From NCBI GenBank assembly GCA_020724545.1, contig DYGR01000018.1:1-56323 (forward strand): DNA of 56,323 bases, in the 5' to 3' direction. The notes under the pieces were generated by a model. It searched no databases. It was given only the letters and a program-made list of their open reading frames with translations, and had not been told where the DNA came from. Below are positions 39,185 through 50,041 of the stretch, piece by piece. This DNA comes from Candidatus Methanoperedens nitratireducens (GTDB taxonomy: Archaea > Halobacteriota > Methanosarcinia > Methanosarcinales > Methanoperedenaceae). Every line of letters starts with the position of its first letter. Within the stretch, counting starts at the first letter, position 1. A program made the translations under genes and the position numbers.

Positions 39185-39400
39185 ATGTGCCTTGCAGTAC
39201 CAGCCAGAGTAATAGAAGTAAATGGAGACACTGCCATTGTAGAGTTTGGGGGGGCTAAAAGAAAAGTGAATATTACCCTTATAGATACCCCTAATAGAGG
39301 AGACTACGTGCTTGTGCATGTAGGATACGCCATACAGCGGATGGATCCGGATGAGGCACATGAGACACTGAGAGTATGGGAGGAAATACTGAAGCAATGA
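39185..39400 (+). CDS. hypC: Hydrogenase maturation chaperone HypC
   Basis: The 71-residue protein opens with MCLAVPARVIEV, the invariant Cys-2 that carries the Fe(CN)2CO unit with HypD. AT-rich TATA-like sequence at 39152-39163 would give a near-leaderless transcript. The TGA stop overlaps the ATG of hypD (ATGA), so translation is coupled. It supports NiFe-hydrogenase assembly, although no hydrogenase subunit gene is in the window. Confidence 0.95.
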   Translation: MCLAVPARVIEVNGDTAIVEFGGAKRKVNITLIDTPNRGDYVLVHVGYAIQRMDPDEAHETLRVWEEILKQ

Positions 39401-40470
39401 AGTTCCTATTCAGGGAAAACCACATCGCCAGGCGCGTAGTAGAGCAAATAAAAACCCTGAACCAGTCGGCAAGGATCATGCATGTCTGCGGCACGCATGA
39501 ACAGACCATAACAAAACACGGGCTAAGAAGCCTCCTGCCTGAGAACATTGAAGTGGTTACAGGGCCGGGATGCCCGGTATGCATAACTCCGGCTCAGGAG
39601 ATAGACGAGGCAATATATTTATCTGAGAAGAATATCGTCGTTATATACGGTGATATGTTCCGTGTTCCTGGAACTACACTTTCCCTTTCAAGGAAAAAAG
39701 CCGCTGGTGGAGATATAAGAGTTGTCTACAGCCTGCAGGAAGCTACAGATATCGCTATAAAAAACCCGGGAAGAGAGATAGTATTCTTTGCCATAGGCTT
39801 TGAGACCACTGCGCCCATGACCGCCCAGGTTCTGCTGAACAATCCCCATCGTAACTTCAGCATCCTCTGCTCCCACCGCGTGATACCTCCAGCACTGGAC
39901 TTCCTGCTCAGAGAGGGAACAGAGATAGATGGGCTCATTGACCCGGGCCATGTATCAACCATAATCGGGATCAGGCCATACGAGCCGCTCAGCAAAAAAT
40001 ACCATATACCCCAGGTAATCTCAGGATTTGAGCCGCTCGATGTACTGGTATCGATATACATGCTGCTTAAGCAGATAAAAAATGGCGAAGCTAAAGTCGA
40101 GAACGAATACACCCGCTCGGTAACCTATAATGGCAACACAAAAGCCCAGGGAATGATGGGAGAAGTATTCGAAGCAGCAAGCAGGGAATGGAGGGGACTG
40201 CCGGTTATACCGGATGCAAGCCTCACGTTAAAAGAAGAATTCGAGAATTTCGATGCCAGAAAAAGATTCGAAATCCCCACCATATCCGATGAAGCATGCG
40301 GTCTTGAGTGCCCTGCATGCAAGGACATAATCAAAGGCATAGGCAGGCCAGAGGATTGTCCCAATTTCAGGAAGACCTGTACTCCTGATAACCCGATAGG
40401 CGTGTGCATGATATCAACAGAAGGAACATGCAACATCGCATACAGATACGGGACCAATATTATAGAATAA
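39397..40470 (+). CDS. hypD: Hydrogenase maturation protein HypD
   Basis: The 357-residue protein starts at ATG 39397 overlapping the hypC stop; an upstream in-frame start is less likely. It has MHVCGTHEQTITKHGLRSLLP, GPGCPVCITPAQEID and the C-terminal iron-sulphur cysteines CGLECPACKDIIKG and DCPNFRKTCTPDNPIGVCM. HypD with HypC builds the Fe(CN)2CO centre. It ends convergently with hypE, only 16 bp apart. Confidence 0.95.
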   Translation: MKFLFRENHIARRVVEQIKTLNQSARIMHVCGTHEQTITKHGLRSLLPENIEVVTGPGCPVCITPAQEIDEAIYLSEKNIVVIYGDMFRVPGTTLSLSRKKAAGGDIRVVYSLQEATDIAIKNPGREIVFFAIGFETTAPMTAQVLLNNPHRNFSILCSHRVIPPALDFLLREGTEIDGLIDPGHVSTIIGIRPYEPLSKKYHIPQVISGFEPLDVLVSIYMLLKQIKNGEAKVENEYTRSVTYNGNTKAQGMMGEVFEAASREWRGLPVIPDASLTLKEEFENFDARKRFEIPTISDEACGLECPACKDIIKGIGRPEDCPNFRKTCTPDNPIGVCMISTEGTCNIAYRYGTNIIE

Positions 40471-40486
40471 TAGAATAATAGAGAAA

Positions 40487-41500
40487 CTAGCAGATCCTCG
40501 GGATCGGGTCTCCGAGTGGAGGCTCAATTATTCTTTTTCCGCCAACTGCGGTATTGAGGATCACTTTTCCTTTATATTTGTCTTTGACTTCTCCTATGAT
40601 CCTGGCTTTACTTCCAAGCTCTGTGGCTCGGATTGCTTCCAGGACTTCTTCTGCGCTCTCTGGTCTCACACCTATGATGGCTTTTCCCTCATTGGTTACA
40701 ACAAGTGGATCGATGCCGAGCATCTCGCTTGCTGCGATCACCTCATCCCTGAAGGGTATACTCTCTTCATCTATCACTATACCGGTGCTGGATTTTCTGG
40801 CCCAGTCGTTCAAAGCTGCTGATAATCCTCCACGCGTCGGGTCGCGCATGGCAGTTATACCCCCTATCTTCAGGGCTCCCTCTATCATGGGCCAGAGGGG
40901 AGCCACGTCTGATTGGAGTGTGGTCTCAAAGCCGAAACCTTCGCGAAAGGACATGAGCGCAATGCCGTGATCCCCGATAGTCCCTGTCACTATAATCTTA
41001 TCTCCTGCAGCAAGGTTTGAGTCCTTTATAACCTTACCCCTGTCCGCGAACCCGATACCTGTGGTTGTTATCACGATCTTATCTATGGCCCTCCTCTGCA
41101 TCACCTTGGTATCGCCTGTTATCACGCTGATCCCGACCTCCCTGCATGATGCATCCATAGAGTGCATAATTTTTTCAAGATCCTCTGTGAGGAATCCTTC
41201 TTCTAATATGACCGCGCTCGCAAGGGCGATCGGCTTAGCGCCCATGACCGAGATATCATTTATTGTCCCGCAGGCTGCAAGCTTCCCGATATCCCCTCCA
41301 GGGAAGAATACGGGAGATACGGTGTAGCTGTCCGTGCTTACCACGATCTCTTTATCCCCCAGGGATATTGAAGCGCCATCATCCAGGTCTGCGAGCTCGA
41401 CCTCTCCAATCCTCCTGCTGGTCAGGTTCTTTAGAATCGATTCGGCTAAGAGCTTGTTCATAAGCTCTCCACCTGCACCGTGCATCATCTGGATTTCCAT
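40487..41500 (-). CDS. hypE: Hydrogenase maturation protein HypE
   Basis: The 337-residue AIRS/PurM-like protein begins MEIQMMHGAGGELMNKLL at ATG 41500, chosen because the ten residues before it are hydrophobic and not conserved. It ends DPIPRIC, the C-terminal Cys that is carbamoylated and dehydrated to the thiocyanate donor. Motifs include DLDDGASISLGDKEIVVSTDSYTV and MRDPTRGGL. It is transcribed after hypF. Confidence 0.94.
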   Translation of the reverse strand: MEIQMMHGAGGELMNKLLAESILKNLTSRRIGEVELADLDDGASISLGDKEIVVSTDSYTVSPVFFPGGDIGKLAACGTINDISVMGAKPIALASAVILEEGFLTEDLEKIMHSMDASCREVGISVITGDTKVMQRRAIDKIVITTTGIGFADRGKVIKDSNLAAGDKIIVTGTIGDHGIALMSFREGFGFETTLQSDVAPLWPMIEGALKIGGITAMRDPTRGGLSAALNDWARKSSTGIVIDEESIPFRDEVIAASEMLGIDPLVVTNEGKAIIGVRPESAEEVLEAIRATELGSKARIIGEVKDKYKGKVILNTAVGGKRIIEPPLGDPIPRIC

Positions 41501-41542
41501 AATTATAGATATTAGCAGCTTTATTATCATTTAATCTTTGAG

Positions 41543-43825
41543 TTAAAGATTAAATGCAGCCAGAGCCGCCTGACCCAGAGATATGCCACCGTCCCCGCAC
41601 GGTGCCTTATTCTGGGTGAAGAATCTGAATCCCTCCTCAAGAGCTTTTTCTTTAATATGCCTGACTATGGCATCATTATAGGCAACACCACCAGAGATCC
41701 CTGTGGAATCAATCCTTCTCATCCTGGCTGCCTGAATTGCAATCTCTGCCAGGCCTTCTGCAATGGCTTTCTGGGCAGATGCTGCTATATCTTCATACCT
41801 GTACTTCTCCCTGGCAAGCAAAATTGCATCAAGCAGCTCAGTCGTATCAAGCACGAATCTATTATCTATTTCTTTAATCACGACCGGTATCTCCACCGTC
41901 GCTTCGCCTTTTGAAGCAAAAGCTTCAAGCCTGAGGGCTGGCTCGCCCTCATAGGTTCTCTCATGGCAGATACCCAGAACCGCTGAGATCGCATCAAGCA
42001 CCCTGCCAGTGCTTGATGTCACGGGTGTATTAAATCTCCTCTCGATCTGCCTTAGAACTACATCGATCTCTTCCTCATTCCTGAAACCTCTTACCTCGAT
42101 CAATACGTCCTTCAGCTCATCAGCCGGGTATTTCCTGGACAGTATCCCGGCCACCATTCTGGATGGATACCGTACTGCAAGGTCACCGCCAGGCATAGGC
42201 TGGGGCATAAGATTACCAGCTCTTTCAAAATCATTTTCTATACCGTTTTCTACAGTGAAGACCTCGCCGCCCCATATAGTTCCATCCAGACCATAGCCTG
42301 CGCCGTCAGAGGCTATGCCCACTATACTATCAATACCATTTTCTGCCATCAGAGAGGCTATATGGGCATGGTGGTGCTGGCATCTGATAAGTCTGGCATC
42401 AAACCTGTTAGCAAGTTCCTCCCCTAGCCCTGAGGTATTAAAACTCGGGTGCAGGTCAACTGCAACCACATCTATACCCTCGACCCTGTTTATTTCCATG
42501 AGATTATGTACTGCATCCTCGAGATATTCAAGGGTCTTAAGCCTGGTGGTGTTCCCGACGTACTGGGACAGGAACGCTCTCCTGCCTTTGAGAATGCATG
42601 CCGTAACATCAAGTTCCGCGCCAAGTGCCAGAACATTTTTTATGCTCTCTCTCCCGAGTTCAACAGGCCGGGGAACAAAACCCCTGGATCTTCGAAGAAA
42701 AACTTCCCTGTCAGCGACGACTTTCATAACCGAATCATCGCATCTATTCTTGATCCTTATGTTATGAATCAGCGAATACTCAGCCCCGAGCGACAGGATC
42801 TCGTCTCTATTTATGGCCATGGGCTCGCCGGGGATGTTTGCAGATGTCATAACAAAGGCAGGCTCCTTCGAATAATGAAATAGAAGGTGATGAATGCCGG
42901 AGTAAGGGAGCATAACCCCGATATTGTCAAGCCCTGGTGCGATATGCTCTGAGATCCCTGTCCCCGCTCTCTTCCTCAAAGCAACGATTGGCCTGTGGAA
43001 AGACTCAAGCAGTCCCTTCTCTATCCGGTTAATATGGGCAAACTTCGCAGCAGTATCGATATCTCTTGCCATTACTGCAAAGGGCTTATACCTCCTGCTC
43101 AGTATTGTGCGGATCTTTAAGATCGGCTCATCCTCTGTAGTCATGGTAACCAGGTGAGTCCCGCCCACACCCTTAATAGCCACGATCCTCCCGTTCTCAA
43201 TAGCATCAACCGCCTCCTTTATGGGATCTGGGACATCAAGCTTCTCTTCCCCCTTATATAGATCGTACTCTGGTCCACAGTCAGGACAGCAGACCGGCTC
43301 TGCTCTGAATCTTCTGTCTTCCACATCTAAATACTCATGTGCACATGCCCTGCACATTGGAAAATCCCTCATGGTTGTTTTCTCACGGTCATAGGGAAAC
43401 GCCTCAATAGTTGTAAAACGAGGACCGCAGTCCATGCAGACAGTGAAAGGATATAGATATCTCCTGTTAGTCTTATCAAAAATTTCCTTTACACATGATT
43501 TACATACGGCTATATCTGGAGGGATAATCGAATTACCTTCTGTATCCTCCCGGCTTTTCAGGATAACAAAATCTTCAAATCTCTCGCCTGTTTCTGTATC
43601 TAATACAGTAATTCTCTGGATATCGGCCATCGGGGGGTGCTCCCACCTGAGCCTCTCCAGGAAGCCCTGAATGTTTCTCTCATCTCCATCAAGGAGAAGC
43701 TCAACGCTATTGCCGGCATTCCTTATATAGCCATTGAGGCCATGCTTCTTTGCAGTCCTGTAAATAAAGGGTCTGAACCCCACACCCTGCACGATTCCTG
43801 TAACAATTACTTTGCTTTGAGACAT
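41543..43825 (-). CDS. hypF: Carbamoyltransferase HypF
   Basis: The 760-residue protein has the full HypF order: acylphosphatase domain (GIVQGVGFRPFIYRTAKKHGLNGYIRN), two zinc fingers (CKSCVKEIF, CMDCGPRFT, CRACAHEY, CPDCGPEYD), YrdC-like domain (about residues 200-380) and Kae1-like carbamoyltransferase domain (CQHHHAHIASLMAENG, VGIASDGAGYGLDGTIWGGEV, SGGVAYNDA). It makes thiocarboxamide on HypE. Hyp A and B are not in the window. A TATA-like AAAAATATTTAAG lies about 90 bp upstream on the minus strand. Confidence 0.95.
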   Translation of the reverse strand: MSQSKVIVTGIVQGVGFRPFIYRTAKKHGLNGYIRNAGNSVELLLDGDERNIQGFLERLRWEHPPMADIQRITVLDTETGERFEDFVILKSREDTEGNSIIPPDIAVCKSCVKEIFDKTNRRYLYPFTVCMDCGPRFTTIEAFPYDREKTTMRDFPMCRACAHEYLDVEDRRFRAEPVCCPDCGPEYDLYKGEEKLDVPDPIKEAVDAIENGRIVAIKGVGGTHLVTMTTEDEPILKIRTILSRRYKPFAVMARDIDTAAKFAHINRIEKGLLESFHRPIVALRKRAGTGISEHIAPGLDNIGVMLPYSGIHHLLFHYSKEPAFVMTSANIPGEPMAINRDEILSLGAEYSLIHNIRIKNRCDDSVMKVVADREVFLRRSRGFVPRPVELGRESIKNVLALGAELDVTACILKGRRAFLSQYVGNTTRLKTLEYLEDAVHNLMEINRVEGIDVVAVDLHPSFNTSGLGEELANRFDARLIRCQHHHAHIASLMAENGIDSIVGIASDGAGYGLDGTIWGGEVFTVENGIENDFERAGNLMPQPMPGGDLAVRYPSRMVAGILSRKYPADELKDVLIEVRGFRNEEEIDVVLRQIERRFNTPVTSSTGRVLDAISAVLGICHERTYEGEPALRLEAFASKGEATVEIPVVIKEIDNRFVLDTTELLDAILLAREKYRYEDIAASAQKAIAEGLAEIAIQAARMRRIDSTGISGGVAYNDAIVRHIKEKALEEGFRFFTQNKAPCGDGGISLGQAALAAFNL

Positions 43826-44088
43826 TAGATATTTCTATTTTAAGTTAATCGAGTCAGAAGATCTCAGTCTTGGAACTAACCCGATATCATGATTATAATG
43901 AAAGAATGACTTAAATATTTTTCGATAACCACCTCCACCCCTCTCTTACCATAGGATTATGGATACAGGCTTTAGAACTCCAAAGTATCGTTCAAGTACG
44001 GTGTATAGTGACTGCGGATGATGGGCATTGGGTGCATCATAGGCTTATTGAATTAAAATTTTAATGCTAAATCCAACTTTATTATCCA

Positions 44089-47000
44089 CTAATGTGTCCA
44101 CGCATTTGAAAGCACTTCAGCTTGTTTCAGTACTAATTCAACGGCATCCTCTGCCTTATCCGGCGGGTACTTGTAACGCTGCAATGTACGGCGGACAAGA
44201 ATGCGTAATTTAGCTCTTACACTATCGCGCACCTGCCAATCCACTGTAGTGGATCTACGCAGTTTCTCTGTAATTTCTACAGCGATCTTTTTGAGAATTT
44301 CATCACCTAATTCACGCACAGCGCTTTCGTTATTTGCCAGGGCGTCATAAAAAGCCACCTCATCCGGATTCAGACCAAGCTCAGCATCGCGGTTCAGTGC
44401 CTCTTTAAACTCCTTAGCCATCTCAATAAGCTCTTCAATCACCTGGGCGGTTTCAATGGCACGGTTGTTGTACTTGCGTAGTGTTTCCTTTAAGCGGTCG
44501 CCGTATTTCATCTCCTGCACAACGTTATTGCGGGATTTCGATTTTATTGCGTCTTTGAGCAGTTTTTCCAACAGCTCTACTGCCAGGTTACGGTAAGGCA
44601 TCTGTCGAACATCTTCCAAAAATTCCTCCGACAACAGGCCAATATCAGGTTTATCCAACCCGGCCAGCTCGAACACATCGGCAACACCTCCAGCAATCAC
44701 GGCATTATCCAGGATCTGCTTGAGAGCCGAATTTTTCTCTTCCTGAGTGCGCTTTTTATCGACAGATGTGAATTTACTAATGGCGGCTTTAATAGCCGAA
44801 AAAAAAGCAATCTCAGCACGCAGTTCTTTGGCTTCATCCAGGGTGTTGCACAATGAATAGGCTTTGTTAATCGCCAGCACTGCATCTAGAAAGCGTTTTT
44901 TACCATCATCAAGTCCAAGAATATGGTTTGCTGATGGTACCAGCAGTTCGTAGGCGTTGTTCTCAAAGTCGCTGTAATCAAAACCATGGAATAGCCCGCG
45001 TACCATATCCATTTTTTCCAACAACACCGAAAACGCCTCTTCGGCGCGCAGTGTGGGCTCGCCTTTACCCTTGGCATCGGTGTAGTTTTTCAGTGCTTGT
45101 TTTAATTCACTGGCAATGCCGATGTAATCTACCACCAGGCCGCCCGGCTTATCCTTAAATACACGGTTTACCCGCGCTATGGCCTGCATCAGGTTGTGGC
45201 CTTTCATGGGTTTGTCGATATACATGGTATGACAACATGGCACATCAAAGCCGGTGAGCCACATATCACGCACAATCACCAATTTGAGCGGGTCGTTAAT
45301 ATCTTTAAAACGTTTTTCTAATTTTTTCCTGGTTTGTTTGTCATAGATGTGTGGTTGTAACAACTCGCGATCAGAAGCCGAGCCCGTCATAATAATTTTA
45401 ATCGCACCTTTGGAAGGGTCGGGGTCGTGCCAATCCAGGCGCAGTGCTACAATGGCATCGTATAAATGCACGCAAATCTCGCGGCTCATGCCCACAATCA
45501 TGGCTTTGCCATCCCTCATTTCTTTGTCATCCACCGACTTCGTGCGTGTTTCAAAGTGCTCTACCAAATCAGCAGCCACCTGCTGAATGCGCGGTTGCGC
45601 CCCTACCAGTTTTTCTAAGCGGCTCCATTCACCTTTGGTTTTCTCACGATTTAATACATCTTCTTCATCTTCTACCACGTCATCAACTTGTTTAGAGAGC
45701 GCTTCAATTTCGGCATGGTTTAGATCGAGCTTTGCCAGACGCGACTCGTAATAAATAGGCACGGTTGAACCATCGTCTACAGCATCTTTAATGTCGTAAA
45801 TGGAAACATAATCCCCAAATACCGCACGTGTATCTTTGTCTTCAAGGGCAATAGGTGTTCCTGTAAATCCAATAAAGGAGGCATTGGGCAATGCATCGCG
45901 CATGTATTTGGAATAGCCGAACACCAGCTTGCTATCAATCACATTGCCGTCTTTATCTTTCACATCTTTAAAGTGGCCTTTTTGGCCATACTGGCTTCTG
46001 TGTGCCTCATCGGAGATCACCACAATATTGTGGCGGTCGTTTAAGATTGGATGGCCAACTTCTTCCCCAAAGGGTGAGAACTTCTGTACTGTGGTAAAAA
46101 TAATGCCGCCCGATTCCCGCTCAGAGAGCATCTGGCGCAACTCATCACGGCTGTTAGCCTGAACCGGTGTTTGCTTAAATAGTTCCTGGGCATTGGAGAA
46201 TGTCTGGAACAGTTGGCCGTCCAGGTCGTTGCGATCGGTCACTACTAACAAAGTTGGATTATTCATTGCCGGTTGCTGCAACAATTTACCGGCATAAAAA
46301 CACATAGAAATACTCTTTCCTGAACCCTGGGTATGCCAGACCACACCGGCCTTTTTGCTGCCGGGAACAACTTCTTTGCCATAGGTTGCACGCGTTTCAG
46401 ATGACTTATATTCATCAGGTATCTTTGAGGCTATCAGAGTTGCGTTTACTGCTTCACGCACAGCATGGAACTGGTGATAACCGGCTATTTTCTTAGTGAT
46501 TATTTCGCCATCGGTTTCAAACAGCACAAAAAAGCGGATGTAATCCAGCAGCAATTCGCGGTCGAAAAATCCCCGCACCAGAGTTTGCAGTTGAAAATCC
46601 AATAGCGGCCTGTCGTCTTCGTGCCTGATGGCGCGCCATGGTGAAAAGCGTTCTTTGTTCGCTGTCAGCGAGCCAATACGGGCATTATAACCATCACTAA
46701 CCACAAGCGCTTCGTTAAACACAAAAAGGTCGCTGATCTCATCTTTGTAGGTTTGCAGCTGATTGAACGCAGCCCAGATATCGGCGTTCTCATCGTTGGG
46801 GCTTTTAAGCTCCAGCACAGCAATAGGCAAGCCATTAATAAAGCATACAATATCCGGGCGGCGCGGCTGTTTTGTTCCCTGTATGGTGAACTGATTTACC
46901 GCCAGAAAGCTGTTATTAGCCAGATTTTCAAAGTCTATTAAAAAGGCTCGGTCGTGTATTGTCCTGTCTTCTTTTCGATATTCAAGTGGTACACCTTCCA

Positions 47001-47271
47001 GTAATAGGCGATGAAAGGCGTGGTTATTGGTTTCTAAATCCAGGCTTTCGGGCTTTAGAACAAGAGCCATGGCTTGCTCAATGGCATTGGCCGTGAGATG
47101 CGGATTGATGCGCACAAGGGCTTCGTGCAGATACCGTTTTAACACAACCTCCTGGTAATCGCTGCGTTCAGGTTTGTATGAATCGTGGGCAATATCGGGA
47201 CCATACGCCACATCCCAGCTATTATTTCGGAACCAGTCAAGACAAAGTTTTTCTAGTTCGTCTTCATTCAT
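44089..47271 (-). CDS. hsdR: Type I restriction enzyme R subunit (HsdR)
   Basis: The 1060-residue protein starts at ATG 47271 with AGGAGG upstream; a longer frame adds 13 unlikely residues. An N-terminal endonuclease domain has the PD-(D/E)xK signature around [21 protein letters not shown]. The motor has Walker [12 protein letters not shown] (about residue 314), Walker B/DEAH-like [12 protein letters not shown] (about 420) and [21 protein letters not shown] long helical C-terminal region follows. It translocates and cuts foreign DNA lacking the HsdM mark. It is the last gene of the restriction operon. Confidence 0.95.
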   Translation of the reverse strand: MNEDELEKLCLDWFRNNSWDVAYGPDIAHDSYKPERSDYQEVVLKRYLHEALVRINPHLTANAIEQAMALVLKPESLDLETNNHAFHRLLLEGVPLEYRKEDRTIHDRAFLIDFENLANNSFLAVNQFTIQGTKQPRRPDIVCFINGLPIAVLELKSPNDENADIWAAFNQLQTYKDEISDLFVFNEALVVSDGYNARIGSLTANKERFSPWRAIRHEDDRPLLDFQLQTLVRGFFDRELLLDYIRFFVLFETDGEIITKKIAGYHQFHAVREAVNATLIASKIPDEYKSSETRATYGKEVVPGSKKAGVVWHTQGSGKSISMCFYAGKLLQQPAMNNPTLLVVTDRNDLDGQLFQTFSNAQELFKQTPVQANSRDELRQMLSERESGGIIFTTVQKFSPFGEEVGHPILNDRHNIVVISDEAHRSQYGQKGHFKDVKDKDGNVIDSKLVFGYSKYMRDALPNASFIGFTGTPIALEDKDTRAVFGDYVSIYDIKDAVDDGSTVPIYYESRLAKLDLNHAEIEALSKQVDDVVEDEEDVLNREKTKGEWSRLEKLVGAQPRIQQVAADLVEHFETRTKSVDDKEMRDGKAMIVGMSREICVHLYDAIVALRLDWHDPDPSKGAIKIIMTGSASDRELLQPHIYDKQTRKKLEKRFKDINDPLKLVIVRDMWLTGFDVPCCHTMYIDKPMKGHNLMQAIARVNRVFKDKPGGLVVDYIGIASELKQALKNYTDAKGKGEPTLRAEEAFSVLLEKMDMVRGLFHGFDYSDFENNAYELLVPSANHILGLDDGKKRFLDAVLAINKAYSLCNTLDEAKELRAEIAFFSAIKAAISKFTSVDKKRTQEEKNSALKQILDNAVIAGGVADVFELAGLDKPDIGLLSEEFLEDVRQMPYRNLAVELLEKLLKDAIKSKSRNNVVQEMKYGDRLKETLRKYNNRAIETAQVIEELIEMAKEFKEALNRDAELGLNPDEVAFYDALANNESAVRELGDEILKKIAVEITEKLRRSTTVDWQVRDSVRAKLRILVRRTLQRYKYPPDKAEDAVELVLKQAEVLSNAWTH

Positions 47272-47273
47272 AA

Positions 47274-48485
47274 TTAAAAACCTCCTAGCCTCGCACGACC
47301 ATTTGCGCAATCAGCAATATATTTCAGTAGCTTCTCAAGTTTTGTGTGCCCACCGTCAGAATCGATTTCGTACCAAATCGGGCGAATATTCATTTCTAAT
47401 AATAGATTTTCCTTTGCTTGCTTTTCTACATGTGAAGTTGGCTTATTTAAAATCGCAAAATGGTCTGGTATTTCAAATTCTTTACTTTTTACAACTTTAC
47501 TAAAAAGATCAAGCGTTCGGTCCTGCTCAAGACTACAGCCAATAAATATTAAAGAGCTGCTTACAAAGATTTGCCGCAATGTTTTCGCCAAGGGTTTTGT
47601 GAAATCGATCTCTTCACCATATGCATCACTGTATTGTTGCTGAGAAAATATGTAGGTATTCTGATCACCAACATTCCCATGCAACTTTAAAATACAACGC
47701 TCACCTTGTATCAGACTGGTAACAAATTTGCTTCGATCTTGTATTCCATGCATATAGCCTTCGATTGGCCTATTTCGCTTTCGGTACGTTTCTTCAATCA
47801 ACCTATCGAAGTTAGTTGTAACGATACATCCATCTGCAATATCAGGCAGAAATTCAATTGGCCCCCTTATTCTCTCTCCCAGCGCCTGCCCATCTGTCGG
47901 CAACGAAAAAGTGTTTCGGATAAAGTTTTCAACTTGAGTTTTATCGTTTTCGTACAATAATTGAACAGCGTCCAAATACTTCCCCTCCGAAAGTAACCTC
48001 TTTACTTCTTCAAGGTAAGATGATGCAGGTTGAAGCGCCCTTTCCTGTGATGTCGAAACATCTTCTAATTTTGTGACCAGCTTTTTTATAGCCTCCCCCC
48101 AAAGAGGGAACTGACATGGTTTAGATAAACCAGCACCTACAAAAGGTGTTACTCTCTTTCGTTTTACAGCTTCAACAAGCGCTGAAAAAACAGTGCCTTG
48201 ATCAGACTCCCGAATATAATCTGATATTTCTTGGTGAGTTTCACGCACTTTAGAGCCATTCCAAAAATCAAGTTCAGCCATGTAGGCTTCTGAATCTAGC
48301 CAAAACAGTATATCACTAATGTCAAATAAGTATTCAGCAGGTTTTTCACCTAATCCAAATAACTTAAGAGGCTCTTCACCATTTAAAGCTTCATGAAATT
48401 CTTGATGTTCATCCAAAACATCTTTAAGCGATGATTGAAACTTGATAACAGTCTCTGATACACCTTTTAACTTTCTACTATCCAT
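47274..48485 (-). CDS. SIR2-like domain protein embedded in the type I R-M operon
   Basis: The 403-residue protein starts at ATG 48485 preceded by GGAGG and one base after the hsdS stop. An N-terminal helical region (about 1-110) leads into a SIR2-like Rossmann domain: [17 protein letters not shown] (about 115), [12 protein letters not shown] (about 223), [10 protein letters not shown] (about 267) and [20 protein letters not shown]2 proteins in defence systems bind or degrade NAD+ to stop phage growth; a DNA- or phage-sensing partner is usual, here probably the surrounding HsdMSR. NADase activity is inferred. It is two bases from hsdR. Confidence 0.8.
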   Translation of the reverse strand: MDSRKLKGVSETVIKFQSSLKDVLDEHQEFHEALNGEEPLKLFGLGEKPAEYLFDISDILFWLDSEAYMAELDFWNGSKVRETHQEISDYIRESDQGTVFSALVEAVKRKRVTPFVGAGLSKPCQFPLWGEAIKKLVTKLEDVSTSQERALQPASSYLEEVKRLLSEGKYLDAVQLLYENDKTQVENFIRNTFSLPTDGQALGERIRGPIEFLPDIADGCIVTTNFDRLIEETYRKRNRPIEGYMHGIQDRSKFVTSLIQGERCILKLHGNVGDQNTYIFSQQQYSDAYGEEIDFTKPLAKTLRQIFVSSSLIFIGCSLEQDRTLDLFSKVVKSKEFEIPDHFAILNKPTSHVEKQAKENLLLEMNIRPIWYEIDSDGGHTKLEKLLKYIADCANGRARLGGF

Positions 48486-48486
48486 G

Positions 48487-49944
48487 TCAATTTTCCTCCG
48501 CAAGCTCGACGGCATCAACGGATAGCTCCCCTGAGAGGAGTTTGGGGAGGAGATAGTCACGAATTTGTGACAAATCTAAATTTTCAAAGCAATTGGAAGC
48601 TACTTTATCAAATATGGGCTTTGCAATTTTCAAATAACTGTTGAGAATTCTGCTATCGGGTATCAATAAAGGCGAGTTATTTATATTATTTTTGTTAATA
48701 TGTTGTTGAGCACCACCACTTTGCCAAGAAATAATATTGAAGATATTATGTTTTATCCAAAAATAGATATATTCTGATGGTATTGATTCTGATTCAATAA
48801 CACCAACTACTGATTGATTTGCACACGTATCTATTTCTATTCTGCTAACTTGTCCAAGAGTTGCCCCCGTAATTGCCAAAACAGTTGTTCCTTTTGGAAG
48901 TAGTTTTGTTGCGGAATTATTCACCGCTTCTTCTGTTATATACGCAGTAGGTTCTGTTATTCTGAACTCATTTATTTTTCCAGAATTAATCCATGCAATC
49001 ATTCCATTTTTCCAATAAGATTTATTTGTTGTGCTGGGCGTTCCACCAAGAACAGTTTTTAATTCACGCCCTATTTTTGAAAATCCCCACCCCACCGGCA
49101 CTTCCCCCAATTCCGAATCCTGCATGGCGGCAGGGAACAGTTCGGCTGTGGTTTTGAGCTGGCCGTAGTGTTCCGGCTGCTCGGCCTGCATTTTGTCTAA
49201 CTCATCATCGGTCTTGCCGGAGATGGCGCGCATGGCGGCGCGGGTTACGCCTTCGTCATCTTCACCTGCTTCAATGGCAGCGATTTTGGCTTTGACAGGC
49301 TCAAAATCCACAAACCAGCTTTTGAATATGGCCTGCGCGATGGCTTCGAGGGTCTTGTTGATCTGGCGGTTGAGTTCGATTTTATCGTCTAACTCTTGAA
49401 GAATCTTCCCAATCTTTTTCTGATTTTCTAGCTCAGGAAAATAGATAGGAACATCACTAAGAATTTTCGTGTTTATTGAAGGCATTGTTGCACCAACAGC
49501 AATGCTTTTAATGTAGTTTTTAAAACCCTCTAAACCAAAGAAATAGGACAGATACACAGGATCAATTTTTGCCGTATCAACTCGTACTCGCAAGCAACGG
49601 CCTGAAAATAGCCATCCATCTTCTTCTTGCCTAACAAGTGCACGCCGATCCACAGAACCAACGCGAGAAAAAACGATATCACCTTCTTGTAGGCAATACT
49701 TGGAGAGGCGCGCTTTATCTTCATCAGACACACAGGGCATGTTCTGGTAAGTAATTCTATTCTCACCTAAATGCTCTACTGTGATTATTGGAGTTCCAAT
49801 ATCTACGTAGTCTTCATTGTGTAGTTGGCTTCCAAAAGGACCTGTTTGTACTCCAATTTTTTCAACACAAAGTTTGGCTAAGCTCGCTTGGGAGAATGAA
49901 GCGCTAATTTTTCCATATTCGGTTGTTTGAATCTCAAAACTCAT
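48487..49944 (-). CDS. hsdS: Type I restriction specificity subunit (HsdS)
   Basis: The 485-residue protein has two target-recognition domains, each followed by a helical connector: TRD1 with NEDYVDIGTPIITVEHL and connector LENQKKIGKILQELDDKIELNRQINKTLEAIAQAIFKSWF (residues about 180-220), and TRD2 from GWGFSKIGRELKTVLGGTPSTT to the C-terminal ISQIRDYLLPKLLSGEL connector. The recognition sequence cannot be read from it. Its start overlaps the 35-codon HsdM-tail ORF. It joins HsdM and HsdR. Confidence 0.92.
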   Translation of the reverse strand: MSFEIQTTEYGKISASFSQASLAKLCVEKIGVQTGPFGSQLHNEDYVDIGTPIITVEHLGENRITYQNMPCVSDEDKARLSKYCLQEGDIVFSRVGSVDRRALVRQEEDGWLFSGRCLRVRVDTAKIDPVYLSYFFGLEGFKNYIKSIAVGATMPSINTKILSDVPIYFPELENQKKIGKILQELDDKIELNRQINKTLEAIAQAIFKSWFVDFEPVKAKIAAIEAGEDDEGVTRAAMRAISGKTDDELDKMQAEQPEHYGQLKTTAELFPAAMQDSELGEVPVGWGFSKIGRELKTVLGGTPSTTNKSYWKNGMIAWINSGKINEFRITEPTAYITEEAVNNSATKLLPKGTTVLAITGATLGQVSRIEIDTCANQSVVGVIESESIPSEYIYFWIKHNIFNIISWQSGGAQQHINKNNINNSPLLIPDSRILNSYLKIAKPIFDKVASNCFENLDLSQIRDYLLPKLLSGELSVDAVELAEEN

Positions 49945-50041
49945 AACCCAACCCCGCCAAATTCTGCTTAATCTGCGCTTCCAGCCTGTTCATCCCATAC
50001 TTAAATACATGATCAGCAAAATAATCTATCTGCTCCTTCAT
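49934..50041 (-). CDS. 35-residue HsdM-tail-like peptide
   Basis: The frame starts with ATG 50041, overlapping the stop of the ATPase gene (ATGA), and stops at 49934-49936 inside the hsdS start. The peptide ends LEAQIKQNLAGLGYEF, closely matching the HsdM C terminus (LEAQIKKNLAGLGFNV). The DNA is clearly diverged, so it is not a recent copy of the adjacent hsdM. It is a stranded hsdM 3' end from another type I system, retained just before hsdS. Confidence 0.65.
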   Translation of the reverse strand: MKEQIDYFADHVFKYGMNRLEAQIKQNLAGLGYEF

